64,000 bases of DNA from assembly GCA_038373885.1 (NCBI GenBank), contig JAWZYV010000069.1, forward strand, positions 496,001 to 560,000, given 5' to 3'. The notes beneath the pieces were generated by a model that was not told the DNA's origin, made no database searches, and was given only the letters and a program-made list of their open reading frames with translations. Position numbers and translations under genes: made by a program. Shown piece by piece: positions 46,524-59,755 of this stretch (positions are counted from its first letter, which is position 1; every line of letters starts with the position of its first letter). The DNA is from Cheiracanthium punctorium. Its lineage: Eukaryota; Arthropoda; Arachnida; Araneae; Cheiracanthiidae.

Positions 46524-46979
46524 CCATAGGCTCTTAAACTGTGGACCACGGACCACTGTAGGTCGTCGTAGAGATTAATAGGGGTCCGCGAAACTATGAA
46601 AAATGGTTGCAAACAATTCAAGAAGACGATAGACAAAAGGCAGGACAACAAAAAATATTTTTAAACCAATAAGTTAAACATAAGTGATTATTATGCTCTG
46701 GCATTCTTGTACAATTTCTGTGACACATATTTTTCATATCATACAGCTTAAAAATTATTTATTATTAATTTAAATTTTTGTCGGAAGTTGACATTCTTTC
46801 TTCGTGTGTCAGTGGCTAAGTGGCAACACTGTGCGCTTAACATTTTCACCAATCTTTATTATAATCAAGTTCGTGTTTATTAATTATAAGATTGCTATGA
46901 CACAACTATTAAACCGGGAGAAACAAAAAACAAAACGTTCTAAAGAGAGTTCTCGGTCTACATAAGTTTAAGAACCCCT
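46524..46979. mobile_element. Probable hAT-type MITE, degenerate
   Basis: The left end CATAGGCTCTTAAACTGTGG and the right end, reversed, CAGGGGTTCTTAAACTTATG are alike for about 20 bp and resemble hAT ends. The flanking 8-mers (ATCACAGC and ATATAAAC) no longer match well. Non-coding. Confidence 0.55.
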
Positions 46980-49900
46980 GATATAAACGAATAGAAAAGT
47001 TTTTTTGCATAATACTTTTATTGCTATATTTAAGTATCTTAGTTTTGATAAGATTATTTAAATTAAATATACGGTAAATGTTTGGGAAGGAAACTGTTTC
47101 TCTTTCAAATATTTTCAAAGTGATATATTTAAGCTTTTGAAAATAATGTAAGGTATTTAAACGTCAACATTATTTAGCTATTAAATTTGTAATATTATAA
47201 ATTAAACTTCCAAGTAAATTTTTATAGTAAATTATAAAAAGAAAATATTTCAAGAAATACTTAGTCGAAAATTTCACAGTTATTTACGGGTTTGACTGTC
47301 CAGGTTTTAATTAAGTTATAGCATTAAAAAAAAAAAAAAAAAATTCACCAAAATTTATGCATGTCTAAGCAATACATACGAATATCTAAAAATCAATTTC
47401 GGCATTTTTTGAAATTCGTAGGGGGATGGGGGGGGGGTTGTTAGTGTCCAAAACGTTCTTCTCACTTTTCCTTTCATATTTCAAATTAAAAAAAAAAAAT
47501 AGTTGGCCATAAAATTATCTTTAAAATATTTCTAAGACAAATATCTTAAAATGAATTTCGGGATTTTTTAAAAATTTGCCCGGTGGATCAGAGGTCAAAA
47601 ACGTATTTTCTACACATATTTCTTATTTTGAAAGAAAAAAAAAAACGGTTGGTTACCTATGAGATTTTTGCTTTTGAATGTATAAAAAACGAATGCATTA
47701 TTTGCTTGTAAGATAATGACAGATCCAGAAAAGAGGCTTGGGGCTTCAGCCCCAAATATATTTTTTTTTTGGTTAACATTTGACTTTGTACATTTTAAGT
47801 AAATTAGACTGTTTTTAACTGCCCCCTCCCCATATAAAAATGTTTGTATCCGTCACTGAGTATGACTATTGGTTTCGGTAAAAAGTGTGGTTACCTGTTC
47901 CACTGACCGATGTATTCAAAATGACTACTTGAAAATGCAGGGGAAAAATCTCCAGTATTTTCAATGTCGTGAAATTTTATTAGTTCTATTGCCCACTAAA
48001 ATTTCATTCGGAGGTGTATGCACATAGACGAACATGTAATATTAGCAGTGCCGGATTTAAATGTGGGCAGCCGGAGCTGTAGTCCTGGGGCCTCCCCGAG
48101 AGGAAGGCCCTCCCCTCACAATAGATATTTTTACGATAAATTTTCTACAGAATACAGAATAATTAAAAAATCAACATCACGATGTTTATCGTCATCAAAG
48201 GGGTGAAAAAAGGGCTAGATGCAATCGAACTGCTCTTTGCACACATTTCGCACACAACTGGCACTTAACGTGATCAGTCGTTGCGGGCCATATCGGCATT
48301 ATATTAAGATGCAATACCCAAGCAAGAAATGGACATAATTTTGTTTAAATAAAATTTACCTGCGCATATTAGATGTACTATTTATACTTCAAATAATTAT
48401 TTAACATTAATAAAATAAAACCTCAAGAGTCTACATCTTTAAGCCCGATCTCCCTTCATCGATTTTTCCCCCCTTCCCCTCGATTGAAATTTTTGACAAA
48501 TTATTCGATAAGTTCCTTTGTGTTTTATTCATTTCGCCATTCAAATGCGAATTCGGAGTGTTTTTCTTTTCCCCGCATTTAAAGAGGAGAGAGATCATAA
48601 GAAATTGCATAACATTTTGCTCAGAAACGCAGTAATTTATTTAACCGGTTATTCCTATTAAACATTTTTTTTTCTCTGCACAAAATAAATTATACATTAT
48701 TAAATGCATTTTGTACAAAGTTTAACTTGCACTTTTCCCTCTGTGCCCTTTTCCGCTCTTATAGATATTTGAGTGTTTCTTTCTTTCTTCTTTTGATATA
48801 AATACATTCAGAAACAAAAACTGAGTTTATTCCTTAAGAAAAGCTTTGCATTATTCCCCGAAATAATATTTAGTACTGTACTTTGGTAAAGGCGTAATGC
48901 TGTATTGCTGCTGGAGCGTGGCGTACCACAAACACCCCCCCCCTTCCTCCGTAGAAATTTGTGTGGTCCGCTCCCCCATTTTTGTTTGGCTATATGAACA
49001 TATGCCCCTTTACAGAACTAGTTCAACTAAGAGCTTTCATTTTATCTGAATATCGGAATCGCACCGCTGTGATGTCATCTTGTCTCGATGGCCATTTAGT
49101 TGGACATTTTTAATGTGAGGACATTTTCCCCTGTAGTTTAACTAGTTTTCGTCTTTGAATACTTTGGCAATAAAACATGCATTCTTTGCATCTAGTTTTA
49201 AACTTTCACTATTTCAGGAATTTTGATTGAATCACTTAGGATATCGCCGAGATACGATATCAATTAACAGCCATGTGCTACTTCCTATCCTTTGGAATTA
49301 TAAAAAAATTTCAGCTGCCAAGCTCTGTTTTTTTTCCTTTATCTCCTTTCCTTAAAGAAAAAATTCTAAATTTCATTTTTTAAAATGCAATATTGAATCT
49401 TTGAGGGCCGCCTTCAGCTGGAGCCCCCTCCCTCTCCGCATTCCGGGAATTCCGGGATAAAATGAGGAAGTTTTGCAAATTCATCATTTTATCCAAAAAT
49501 TATCATGCAACAGAATGAATAAAGTCTCTAATCGAACGCATCAATCCACCTTTAACAGGCTCTCTCGCTAACATTTTTTCACGTATCCCATAAAAAGGAT
49601 TATATCTCCGTATAATTGGTTAACCGCACGATGCTTTGTGCGCCGTAGTAGTATATGTTATTTTTTAAAACCCAGACATGGCAATATTTTCGGAATTGGG
49701 GGGAGTGGGGTAAAAAATATTTCCTGTCTTCAATATTGAAATTTCCATTCGAATCTAACCATCCAGTTTTTGGTAAATAAAAAAGTTTCTACTATCTTTT
49801 TGGGAGTTCTTTTTAATGCTTTCTCTGGTGGCACCCGATGTGAAACAGGTGGACAAGGCATCCCCTGGGATAATATTGCGTGTGGCCACAAAGCGTGACA

Positions 49901-51099
49901 TACATCTGCCGCCCTGTTTCCGTTTAGTACCTTCAATCCGTTATCCAAGAGAAAGAGAGAGGTGCTTCCCCCACCTCTTTTTTTCCATTTTTCCTCTCAA
50001 ATCTCTCACATTCTACTGTGCGGTATGCTTAAAGAGCAAAATGCGGTGACTAACGTTTAGGGCGAATTTTTTTTCCAATCTGTTTTTCCGAAGTACTTTT
50101 TTCCCAAAGATTTGTCATTTTGCTCCAAAAAAGTGATATGTTCGTTGTCTTACCGCATTCTCGCACGGTGAGCTCGCATTCCTTCTCACATATTTTTTTC
50201 TAAATTTTGTTCACTACAACTAAGTTTATCACTATATGCAGCATGATTAATTTTATGCTTAATTTCTCTTTAGCATTTTTCTTTTAAATTTGCGAAATAA
50301 TATACTTAATAGGTTTTCATGCGCCCCCCCCCCCCAGAGGATAACGAATAGACTAAACGGCTTTTATTCTATCACTAATATTAAAGTTATGCATTTACAG
50401 TTTTTTTTAAATTATCAAACGTTGAAGTTGTATGCCCTATTAAAAAAAATCTGCAGTGACTCCACTCGACTTTCCGAATACTTACGATTAAGATAATTAC
50501 CAAGCCCAATACGCAAGCCCACTTTCAAAAATTTCTCCTCATATGCCATATGTAAAAGAAATCTTTGTCGTAGCCCTGTAGAAAAACTATAAGTCCTATA
50601 CACATCAAAATACATACCGGTCTTACAATGGTGGTTCATAACATGTATACCCAATTTGAGCTCAATCGAATGTACCGTTTAAACGCTAGCACACTTTCAA
50701 GAATCCCCCCCTCCGTAAAAATAGCATAAATGAATTCAGAAGACCAAAACGTGTAAATACACCAAAATCTCGAAGTCTAATTTTTTTCATGATTACAATA
50801 CTTTCCTTACATGGTACATGCTCGGAAAGTAAAAATCTGTGTAAAAGATGTTATTTCCATATTAGCGCTAATTTTTATGGTTTTAATAAGCACCAAAAAT
50901 CATATTCAGCTAAATAAAATTCTAAATTATTATGAAATGTTTATAATAATATAAAGCAACATATTGATTGTTTAGTAAGTTACGTACTGTGGTGTAGCCG
51001 ATGGGGAGGGGGGGGGTCAGAATCCCATTACCCAAATTGTTTTAAACTAGACCTTATTTTTGGGAAGAGCAGGACCGCTAAAACTCGATGACATAGGTC

Positions 51100-51130
<31 letters not shown>

Positions 51131-52063
51131 AAATTAAGAGCCCCATGTCGTCGAATTTTTTAGTTAGAAATTTCAGAGATTTTGTATATGCAACTTCCTT
51201 TTGCTACTGTAAATATAAAGTGTAGTAAAGGGACTGTACGTGCACACTTGGTTTGCTTATCAATATTGATGTAGGCATTTCAAGAATTCAAAGAGGCACG
51301 CAAGAATATTTCTGTCACATAAATATCCCATAAACAAGCTAACGATAATACCTCAGATCCAACGGCGAATGAGTTGAAGGCCCCACTCCGACGCAACAAA
51401 TACTAATGGGGACTTTATCTTTACTGTTTCTTCTAAGCTTAATCACTTTTATAATAGTTGTTGTGAACTTTTTCCATTTATGTACCCTCCCTGAAATTTG
51501 GAGGGCTCCGGTGGTAGTAGTATCCCTAGAAGGAGGCTTCGATTTAATGTATGCTTATTTAATTTAATGAATTTATAACTGCTGTGTAAGTATTTTATTT
51601 TCCAATCATTGTAACTCTTTTAAGAATTGATTACAGTTTATTAACCAGACGGGGGAATATTCCGTAAAACTATTGGTTTAATGATTATACCCAGACTGTG
51701 GTAAGGGAGTGAAAGGATCCGACGCCAAAGAAGTCCTATCTAAGAATTTGGGGCCTCGTCTTTACTGTTTCTGCCAAACTCCCCCCCCCCCCCCTTTTTG
51801 AAGTTCCCAACCTTAAAAACGAAATTTGCAACCCCACAAAGGTGCAATTCTTATTAATTCTTTAAGTTAACCTACTCTGTCCATGTAGTAAAAATGAAAT
51901 AAACTTACGACTAAAAATACCATCATACGACGAAGGAACAGCACGACTAGGCCACTCGTATGGGTGATGAAGTAATGAGAAAGATATTTTTTGGAATGCA
52001 AAATGAAAATACTTACAATAATAATATAGCGTATTCGCTCTACAACGCGATCTATCTTACGCG
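46980..52063. other. Long non-coding stretch with isolated transposon ends
   Basis: No gene found. Isolated ends are seen: ACAGATCCAGAAAAGAGGC (47720) and GTATCCGTCACTGAG (47846) may bound a short element; CAGTGCCGGATTTAAATG (48046) has no partner. At 49816-50049 an open frame (MLSLVAPDVKQVDKASPG) and its antisense are unassigned. C/G-runs with AC microsatellite are at 51100-51130 and 51780-51795. Confidence 0.4.
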
Positions 52064-52241
52064 AATGGATATAGGGATGGACGCGAGACGAGACAGAGAT
52101 TTACAGCTTTTTTTTGCTAGACGAGACAGACATTTTTAACATTATGATATAGGGATTTTTGCGAGACGAGACAAGCTTTTCGGCTGTTTTGCGAGACGCG
52201 AGACACCAATTTTTCGTCTCGCGTCCATCCCTAAATGGATA
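52064..52241. mobile_element. hAT-type MITE, 162 bp (TAGGGATGGACG family)
   Basis: The element spans 52072-52233 with an exact duplication AATGGATA. The ends are TAGGGATGGACGCGAGACGA and, reversed, TAGGGATGGACGCGAGACGA, a perfect inverted repeat of 20 bp. Internal GCGAGACGAGACA words occur four times. It is the best-preserved member of the family that includes 24939-25090 and 25874-29511. Confidence 0.95.
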
Positions 52242-52697
52242 CAGTAGCCCCTCGTTATATCGCGCTTGTCGAGAGACATGAAAAATGCGCGATATAACAG
52301 GCCGAGGGTGGGGGGGACGCGTGATAAGATGAAGTTTTACTTTTATGATCACATGCAGTTAAACTACAGTAAAATTAATACTATAAGTACTGTGATGAAA
52401 GATAATCAGTTAAGCAATAAACGTAGAAATCTACCTTTTTAAATTCGTCTTCAAATACACACTTCATTTCCTGCTGAAGAAACTATCCACAGTCAGTTTG
52501 ATTTGATTTTTCTCTCATAGCTTGCTTTTCAGCAAACATCAGTAAGCGAAAATTTATGAATCGTATCTCTTTTGTGTGGATGGAGTTGTATTTTTCAAAT
52601 GTACTTATGTTTGTAATGTAAAGTATAAGAGTACAGAAAGCAAAATTGGTAGACAGAGCGCGATATATTGAGGCGCGTTATAACGAGGGTTACTGTA
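52240..52697. mobile_element. TA-flanked MITE, 454 bp
   Basis: The element spans 52242-52695 with TA on both sides. The left end is CAGTAGCCCCTCGTTATATC and the right end, reversed, CAGTAACCCTCGTTATAACG; GCGCGATATA words lie just inside both ends. Such ends suit pogo/mariner-type non-autonomous elements. Its left TA is the end of the duplication of the previous MITE, so the two elements abut. Confidence 0.85.
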
Positions 52698-54414
52698 TTA
52701 CGCCTCGCCTGCAACAAGTTTCTTTTTTATGCAATTGCTCTGTCACATGGGTTTTGTCGGTAGGTTATGACTTGAGCATCAATTTTTTGTTAGTATTGAT
52801 TTTTCTTTCTATTTTTGGATATATTTTTTTCTGGAGATATGATTTTGATCATTGGCTATTGACTAGAATCCGTATATGGTAAGTTTACCCTTTTTACGTT
52901 ATATGTATATATTACGCTATACATTAAACAAAGCACTAAAATAATCATAGTCCGGAAACTGGGGGGGGGGGCATTGATAAACACTGTATAAATCGTATAC
53001 CAAACAAAGCACAAGAGACAAACGTCAACAATTATCAGAGAAATAATTCGCAGTATTCAAAAATACAAAAATTATAAATATATAATTTGACTGCGGGAGA
53101 AAAAATGATCTCTTTCAAATTCCTGTCCTAGAGTTACAAAAAAATTATTCATTCACTATCAGATTCATAAACCTTTATTTTGTGCACACAGGGAAAAAAA
53201 AAAAAAAATCCTACCTACGCTTCTGTTCTTATGCACAAATTCTGTTGCTCCTACGAGATTGGGGGGGGGGGGGAGATTATATCTTCCCTAGAAATCTTCA
53301 AAAATTAAAACCATCTGTTCTTTAATATCAAATTTTATTTTTCTGGAAGGCGTCTACTAACTTAAGCCCCTCTGCCACTTACCTTGGAAGGTTAAGTCCC
53401 TCTACTACTTACCTTGGTACGGCATTGTGTGCACTCTGTAATTATAAAGAAGGCTGGTGTGGTTAAAATATGCACCCGTGGCATCCTTTACGCATGGCTC
53501 ATGCAATAACGTTACTTTAATTAAACTATTCCGGTTAGAGCAATGTCTAACTTAAGGAGAACGCTTAAGGAAGGAAACAAACGAAAAATGAAATTAATTT
53601 CATCGAAATTTTCGAGTGTTTGAGTGACTGTAGTATTCACTTAGTGAAATTTATATTTGCCATTTTTCATAATTTAATTCTACTTCACTTGCCACAAATG
53701 AAAACTTTTGAATTTGCAGGTGAAGATAATTATCTTCTAGCGTCTTTGCAAGGAGCTTTAAGGCTCTTTTAGTATAGAAGCTTCTGTTATGAGTGGCGGT
53801 GTACTTTGGTTATTTGAGTTCGAAATTACTTTCCAGTTTTATTCACTTAATTTGAATTGTTCAAAGTACAGATGATGAACCAACCGTTGAAAGCAGTGAC
53901 AGTAGCATAAAACCGATAATTTCGAACTTGGAAAGTGCAATATTATTCAGGGGGGGGGGGGGTGCAAATGATAACATTTAATACATGATCTTAAAATGTC
54001 AGGTGATGTTATGCAAATTTTTGAGTTTTCGTTTATATGAGTAATTTTTTTTTGGTGTGTGTGTGTGTGTTTAATGTTTGATTACATTTCATGAAATGGT
54101 CTTGAATATTTATAATCAATAATGTGCACCCCACTTCCAAAAACAAATAAATAAGTGCAGTCTACAATTTTGATGAACTATAAATGGTAGGTTCTAAGGT
54201 TTGCAACGAGACGAGGCAGAGATATGCCGTTATATACCTCTGTGAGAATTTGCATATCAGCAGCTATAAAAATGCCACCTAGTGGCGATTTTTGGAACTA
54301 ATTTTTTCATAACAATCCCCCCCCCCTCCCGCTCGGGTCTTATTAAAGTGTCCAGCAAATTCCTAGCATTGTGACCTGAAGTTTTCACTGTACACTTCTC
54401 TGCATAGGGTAACT
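52698..54414. other. Non-coding spacer
   Basis: G-runs at 52962, 53263 and 53950. A small duplication of CTTACCTTGG(A/T) words is at 53380-53415. No gene. Confidence 0.45.
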
Positions 54415-54815
54415 TAATTTTTTTTTTAAATCAAGAAAATATTTTTTAAATCAACAAAATTATCCGGTTGAAATAGCTCTTAACGAAATTTTTGTTAAAT
54501 TAACAAAAACATTTTTAGATTATTTGCTTATATCAACAAAACACTTTGTTAATTTAATCAAACTATTTGCTGAAAGTAAACAAATGTTTTGTTAATTTAA
54601 CCAAAGTATTTTTTTAAATGGCTTATTTGTTTAAAAACAACTGAATTCATTGGCTGAATTAACAAAATGTCTTTGTTAACTGGTGTGTTAATGAATCATT
54701 CAGCAAAATTATTTTGTTGATTTTATTATGTTATTTATTGAACCAACCAAACAGTTGGTTGAAAGTTCTAGAAGCAAGTCTACTTAATGTATCTGTTAAC
54801 AAAAAAAATACATTT
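54415..54815. repeat. Degenerate array of TTAACAAAA / TTTTGTTAA words
   Basis: Over about 400 bp the words AACAAAA and TTTGTTAATTTAAC recur on both strands at roughly 25-60 bp spacing, so the region can pair with itself in many registers. It looks like an old tandem array with inverted units. Confidence 0.5.
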
Positions 54816-56285
54816 TTGTTTTGGTCTTTTATATATCTAGAAATATAATTTGAAACAATTCAGTGTCAGTTTTTTTTTTTTTTTTTTTTTTTTATGGTTC
54901 AAAAGACATTTTGTTCGTGTTAAAAGTAATAAAATAAATACGCGTATTTACCCAAACTTTTAAGTATAACAGATAAAGTTTATTTGACTTAATAATGATC
55001 AAGATTGTGGTCTTAATTAGTCGTATGCTAAGTACGCAGGGGTGAGGGGAGAACCATGCTGTGACATCGATGTGATACAGATGTATTAATTGACCTCTCG
55101 AGATAATCATAAAACGAATAAAATATAGAGTAGCTCATGCGGAAGTATTATTTTAAACTGGAAATTGGCTATTATTAAGTCAGATAGCTCATTATAAAGA
55201 AAAAGTGAGTAAAGATACATATTTATTTTATCTTAACTCTGTTTTTTTTTTTTTTTTTTTTTTTTTTTGCATGCATTCATTATTAGACACAACTGCAAAT
55301 TAGTTAGATTTCGTCTGATAAAATAAATAGAGTAGTGCTGATACTTGTTAGCTCCTTTGCCAAGTGAGGCAAGTTCATGACAATCATCGAATATGTCGTT
55401 TTGAGCCATTTGTGCCCTTCTCGTAGATTTATTTCATAATCTGGATCCTCATCAGAAGGATGAGTAGTTTGATCCCTTCAAAGACTGCCAAATACCAACG
55501 TGAGAAATTTTGGAACCTCGGATTTAGATTGCACGTACACTGTACTGTATTCAGCGGTCATCAGTTGTCAGATGGCAATCGAACTTTCAAGGCTTTAGTT
55601 ATCGTCCCGATTTCTTGCCACAACTCTGCTGATAAACATGAAGTATTAAAAGCATTAGTATTAAGAGTGCCAGTAAACATCACCGCTCTGAAGTATTTGA
55701 ACAATTAGAAGTATTTTAGGCGTTTGATGTTTGTTTCTCACCTACCTTTATTTATTTTAAAATAATGAAGCATTAGAAAAAATAAAAAATAATAGAAACA
55801 TTGTGGTTTCATGCGAATTTCCGCATCCCCAATGCTAAATTTACCTGATCCCGAAAACCTGTATGCAAAGTATTTAGGCAAGAGGATCGTCTCCAACTTA
55901 TACTGCTTTAAAATAGATTATATAATAATTAGAAAAAGAAGTAGCCAGAGAGATTTAGCTGTAGCACATCAAGTATGCATCCAGTGGCGGATTTAACTCT
56001 TGAGAGGCCCGAGGCGCAACTCAACTTTGAGCCCCCCCTCCTAAAAAAATACTTTTCACTATAGTTATACCTTTATATTGCGCGTTCTATGCACACGTTT
56101 TTTTACAGTAATTAATGATTTACTTAATCACTTTGATTAACCAATATTAAATTACAACTGTCTGGTGGCTGTATTTAAAAGGTTGCTAATGTTCCAATTG
56201 AAGTAAAAGTATTAAAACGATCTGCTTATTCTTGGGTAAAAATAAAAAGACACTTTATATTAAATTTACTACTTATGTGTATTTT
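54816..56285. other. Non-coding spacer
   Basis: Long T-runs at 54870 and 55243. An 82-codon frame at 55460-55708 has no recognisable motif. A lone transposon-like end, CCAGTGGCGGATTTAACTC, is at 55981. Confidence 0.4.
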
Positions 56286-56290
56286 TAATG

Positions 56291-56692
56291 CACTCAAACC
56301 TTTCTTTGTGCGGTATATGAAAATTTCAGTCAAATTGGAAGATAATTGAGGAAGTTATCAATAAAAAAAAAAAAAGTTAGTAGTCTTGATCGGCCATTGA
56401 GTTTTTTCGATTTTCCACATGTATTTCATCATATTACATGTATTTCACAAGTATTATATGTATTTCATAAGTTTAGGTATTGCATCAGCCAATTACATTA
56501 CGTATGTATTGAATTCTATAATCGCTTAATTTAAGTTACTTTTTTTTATGCGGTCCCTATTCACCGCATAAAAAATACTTTATTGTGTTGCGTAAACTAT
56601 TTTTTATAGCTGCTTGTGAAATTTAGTACGATTTCTTTAATGCGTTTTCTTTTATTTGGTCCCTATCCACCGCACAAAAACAGGTTTGAGTG
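56291..56692. mobile_element. MITE with 24-bp inverted ends
   Basis: The left end is CACTCAAACCTTTCTTTGTG then CGGT. The right end, reversed, is CACTCAAACCTGTTTTTGTG then CGGT. A central palindrome ATGCGGTCCCTATTCACCGC (then AT) repeats the subterminal motif. Flanks are ambiguous, so the superfamily is not assigned. Confidence 0.7.
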
Positions 56693-57992
56693 TAATCTAG
56701 TAATCTATGAATTGTAAAGTAATATTTGTAGATTATTATATTAAATTTCGCAATCATTAGCTAATAATAACAGGGAACATTTTGAACAGCAGTTGAATAT
56801 TTTTGAACATTAGTTGGAATTAATTTGATTCTAAAGATTCGGATTTATTTTTTGGAATTTCTGGGAATGGACTGATTGATAAAGTTGAAACAAGGACAAA
56901 GAAATCTCGTTTTTTTGATTCTATGTTATCTTATTGAAAATTATGGCTAAAATATAAAGGTTAATTTATGTTTAAAATAAAATTATTTTAAAATGTTTTC
57001 ACTCCTTTTACATCTAATTTATGTGTACAAACGAGCATTAAAAATAATTTTTATATTTATAGATTAGTACATTAAAAAAATGTGTACTTAACAGGGACTT
57101 TTGAGGGTCAGAACAGGGGAAACTTGATCAGAAACATGATTTAGACCTCACAAAGTTTAGAAGAATTTTTTACTTGGATAAAATGAAGCAAATATTTAAA
57201 ATTAAATTTCCCGCTTGAAATCGCAAAACTAAGCAGTTTAATAGTGAAAGTAAACTTTCTGTTTAGTCTAATTATTGTGTCTATTCAAAAACTACACTTC
57301 CTATAAAAATTGTAATTTGTATAATCTGAAAAGTTTTAAATCTTTTTTTCCCTCTCCAAACACAAAGTTTTATTATAGTCTCCATTAAATGAATATACTA
57401 AATAATGCCACTGAAACGGCACATTGAAATACTCTATCGATTATAAGCAATTCAACAAATTGAAAAAATGTCATTAATTAAAATTAGTTTATGTAAGCGT
57501 AAATTAGAGCGATTTTCACTGTTACTTCACAACTCAATATAACCCTTGAGATTTTTTTCTAATTTTATTGTGAAATTTTAAATATGGAAAATATAAGATT
57601 TTTGACCTCCAAAATTTGCGGGTCAAAATTGCTTCGCAATTTGCAATTGCTCCGTTGCCCTGCTGGTCACAGGGCACTGTGTAGATATTCTATGAGTTAA
57701 AGCCTCTATTATAACGTTTATTAAAGAACTTCTGTTTAGTGAGCGAATGATTGAACCTGCGGATCATTTTGACATTATACGAGAGTTGCCACTGTAACGA
57801 GTTCAACTGTATTTTAAGTCATTGGGGTTTAAAAAAAAAAAAAAAAAACTATTTACTGAGAACAATAGAAATAGCCAAAATCGTTATTCTGGACAGAATG
57901 AAATTATAGATGTACAGTTACACACTTCCAATGACCGTAACTTGGTTTGACCGTAACTTGGTTTAACCGTAACTAAGTTTTGGAAATTACTT
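56693..57992. other. Non-coding spacer
   Basis: AT-rich. A short triplicated word, CCGTAACTTGGTTT, is at 57935-57980. No gene. Confidence 0.45.
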
Positions 57993-58180
57993 TGTGCGAT
58001 CAGGGGCCGATTAGCCGAGTTGGGGCTCCTGGGCAAAAGCATCATTGAGGGCCCACTCTTTCGAAAACTCTTCAAAATTTACAAATTTTTAAACCTCAAG
58101 AACAATCTGGGGCCCCTTTTTGTTGGGGGCCTGGGCACTTACTCCGAATGCCCTCCCGGAAATCAAACCCTGGATGCGAT
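57993..58180. mobile_element. Probable hAT-type MITE, 172 bp
   Basis: The element spans 58001-58172. It begins CAGGGGCCGATTAGCC and ends CAAACCCTG. Flanking 8-mers TGTGCGAT and GATGCGAT agree at six positions. Internal GGGGCTCCTGGGC and GGGGGCCTGGGC words are related. Old and non-coding. Confidence 0.5.
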
Positions 58181-58833
58181 GTTAGGTGTTTGCAGTTGTT
58201 GATAGGATAGACGACTGACAGTCAATTCTACGGTTTTATCCAATCAGGTTAGAAGACTTTTCAGATGCAATCGGTGAATATTGCTATACGAAGTGTTTGA
58301 AAAGAACCGCGGATTATTGTCGCGCCCGGTAGCGCCTCGTTCTTGTAATCTATTACAAATGTACTGTACTTCTCTAAAGACTTGGTAAAGAAGAAGAAAG
58401 CGCCTATATCATTAAGTAGTTCAAACTGTCATTTGATTGAAAAGTACCGCTTATAGAATGCGACGGCACGTTGGCACTTTGCAGTGAAGTAACTGATAAA
58501 CTTATAATGTCTACTTTTTATTTCACATGTATGGACGTATATTTATTTTGGAACTGCTTAATCTATTATATATCATACATTCACATACCTATGTATAGAA
58601 ATTGATAAAAGTTGTAAAATTTTGGGAGCCATCTATGTCGCTAAGGGATCAAATTCAAATCAGGCAACTCCATATTTCAACTCGAAACGTCAATAAACAA
58701 AGTATGGATTAGATGGAATATTTAAAACCCTGTGACTCTTGCTAGGTGCCCACACACATGAAATTTGGGAGGGGGGGGGGAAGAGCAGATTGTAATTTTG
58801 TGGCTTAGCTTAATATTGTGGCTTAATGTCACT
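58181..58833. other. Non-coding spacer
   Basis: Nothing recognised except a G-run at 58771. Confidence 0.45.
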
Positions 58834-59017
58834 AAGTAAATCAGGTATCGACACCTTTGGAAAGTTGCGGGCCGAACTTTAGGATGTTAGAAAAGTCGCG
58901 GGTCGTATAAGTGGGATTTTGAATAGTTTATAAGGGTTTTCTATGATAATTCGAAATGTTCCGCTGGCCGGATTAAAAGCCTTGGCGGGCCGGGGGTTGC
59001 CCATATGTGAAGTAAAT
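58834..59017. mobile_element. hAT-type MITE, 168 bp
   Basis: The element spans 58842-59009 with an exact duplication AAGTAAAT. The left end CAGGTATCGACACCTTTGGA is followed by AGTTGCGGGCCG, and the right contains GGCGGGCCGGGGGTTGCC. The paired GCGGGCC words near each end are subterminal repeats typical of short hAT elements. Non-coding. Confidence 0.85.
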
Positions 59018-59569
59018 GGTAAGATAAAAATCATGGAATGCTTTTTATTGATGCGAAATTGCCCAAAGTTATGAACACAATGGGCCATAAATCGGACATA
59101 AAAAAAAAAAAAAAACTTTCAAAAACCGAACACCCAAACACTGCTAGGGAAATAGCACGTAATAGTAAGAAAAGTATTAGAATTAAAATAATAAGATTTA
59201 AAAAAAATGAAAATAAAAAAAAGAATATCACGTGTTAAATGCATGTGTAATTGGATTAATTTGGCATGGTATATAGCGTGCTTTATCAGAGTATTTTATA
59301 TATTAACATATATGCACACAAACTTTTTCCTTTAAATATTAATGTGTAGATGGCAATTTTCTACTTCCTACCTTGCCTCCAATTTCAAGCGTACTTGAAT
59401 TAAAGTTCTGTAACTATATTGTAATTTCTTTCTTTCTTTTATATCCGATTAAAATACAGCGGCAGAAAAAAAAGGTTGATATTATAATTTGGCAGTAATA
59501 ATGTTAAAAATTAAATTGTGCGCGAGAAATCTATTGCATGTTTGTTTTTTTCCCCCTGGAAACGCGGTT
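59018..59569. other. Non-coding spacer
   Basis: AT-rich, including a Lys/Asn-coding low-complexity frame that is composition only. Confidence 0.5.
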
Positions 59570-59755
59570 ATGGATAGCAGGCGCGTAGCCAGGAAAATTT
59601 TTTTTGGGGGGGGGATATGCGCCTGGAAAATATTTCGGGGGGGGGATATTATCTTATATGTGTATAAATAGAGGGAATTTCATCACTAATCCAAACATTT
59701 CGGGGGGGGGATATATCCCGATATCCCCCCCCATGGCTACGCCCCTGCTGGATAG
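59570..59755. mobile_element. GCGTAGCC-family MITE, 170 bp
   Basis: The element spans 59578-59747. The flanks ATGGATAG and CTGGATAG agree at seven of eight. The left end is CAGGCGCGTAGCCAGG and the right end ATGGCTACGCCCCTG. It shares CATCACTAATCCAAA and the G-run arrangement with 36131-36266, and has an extra partial copy of its left half (59620-59650). Confidence 0.85.

Noticed and set aside
49730..50049. Opposed open frames near 49.8 kb as a retroelement fragment
   Set aside because: The wording MPCPPVSHRVPPEKALKR looked repeat-like, but I could not assign it to any family.
55460..55708. 82-codon plus-strand frame as a gene
   Set aside because: No motif, no splice support and no relation to neighbours.
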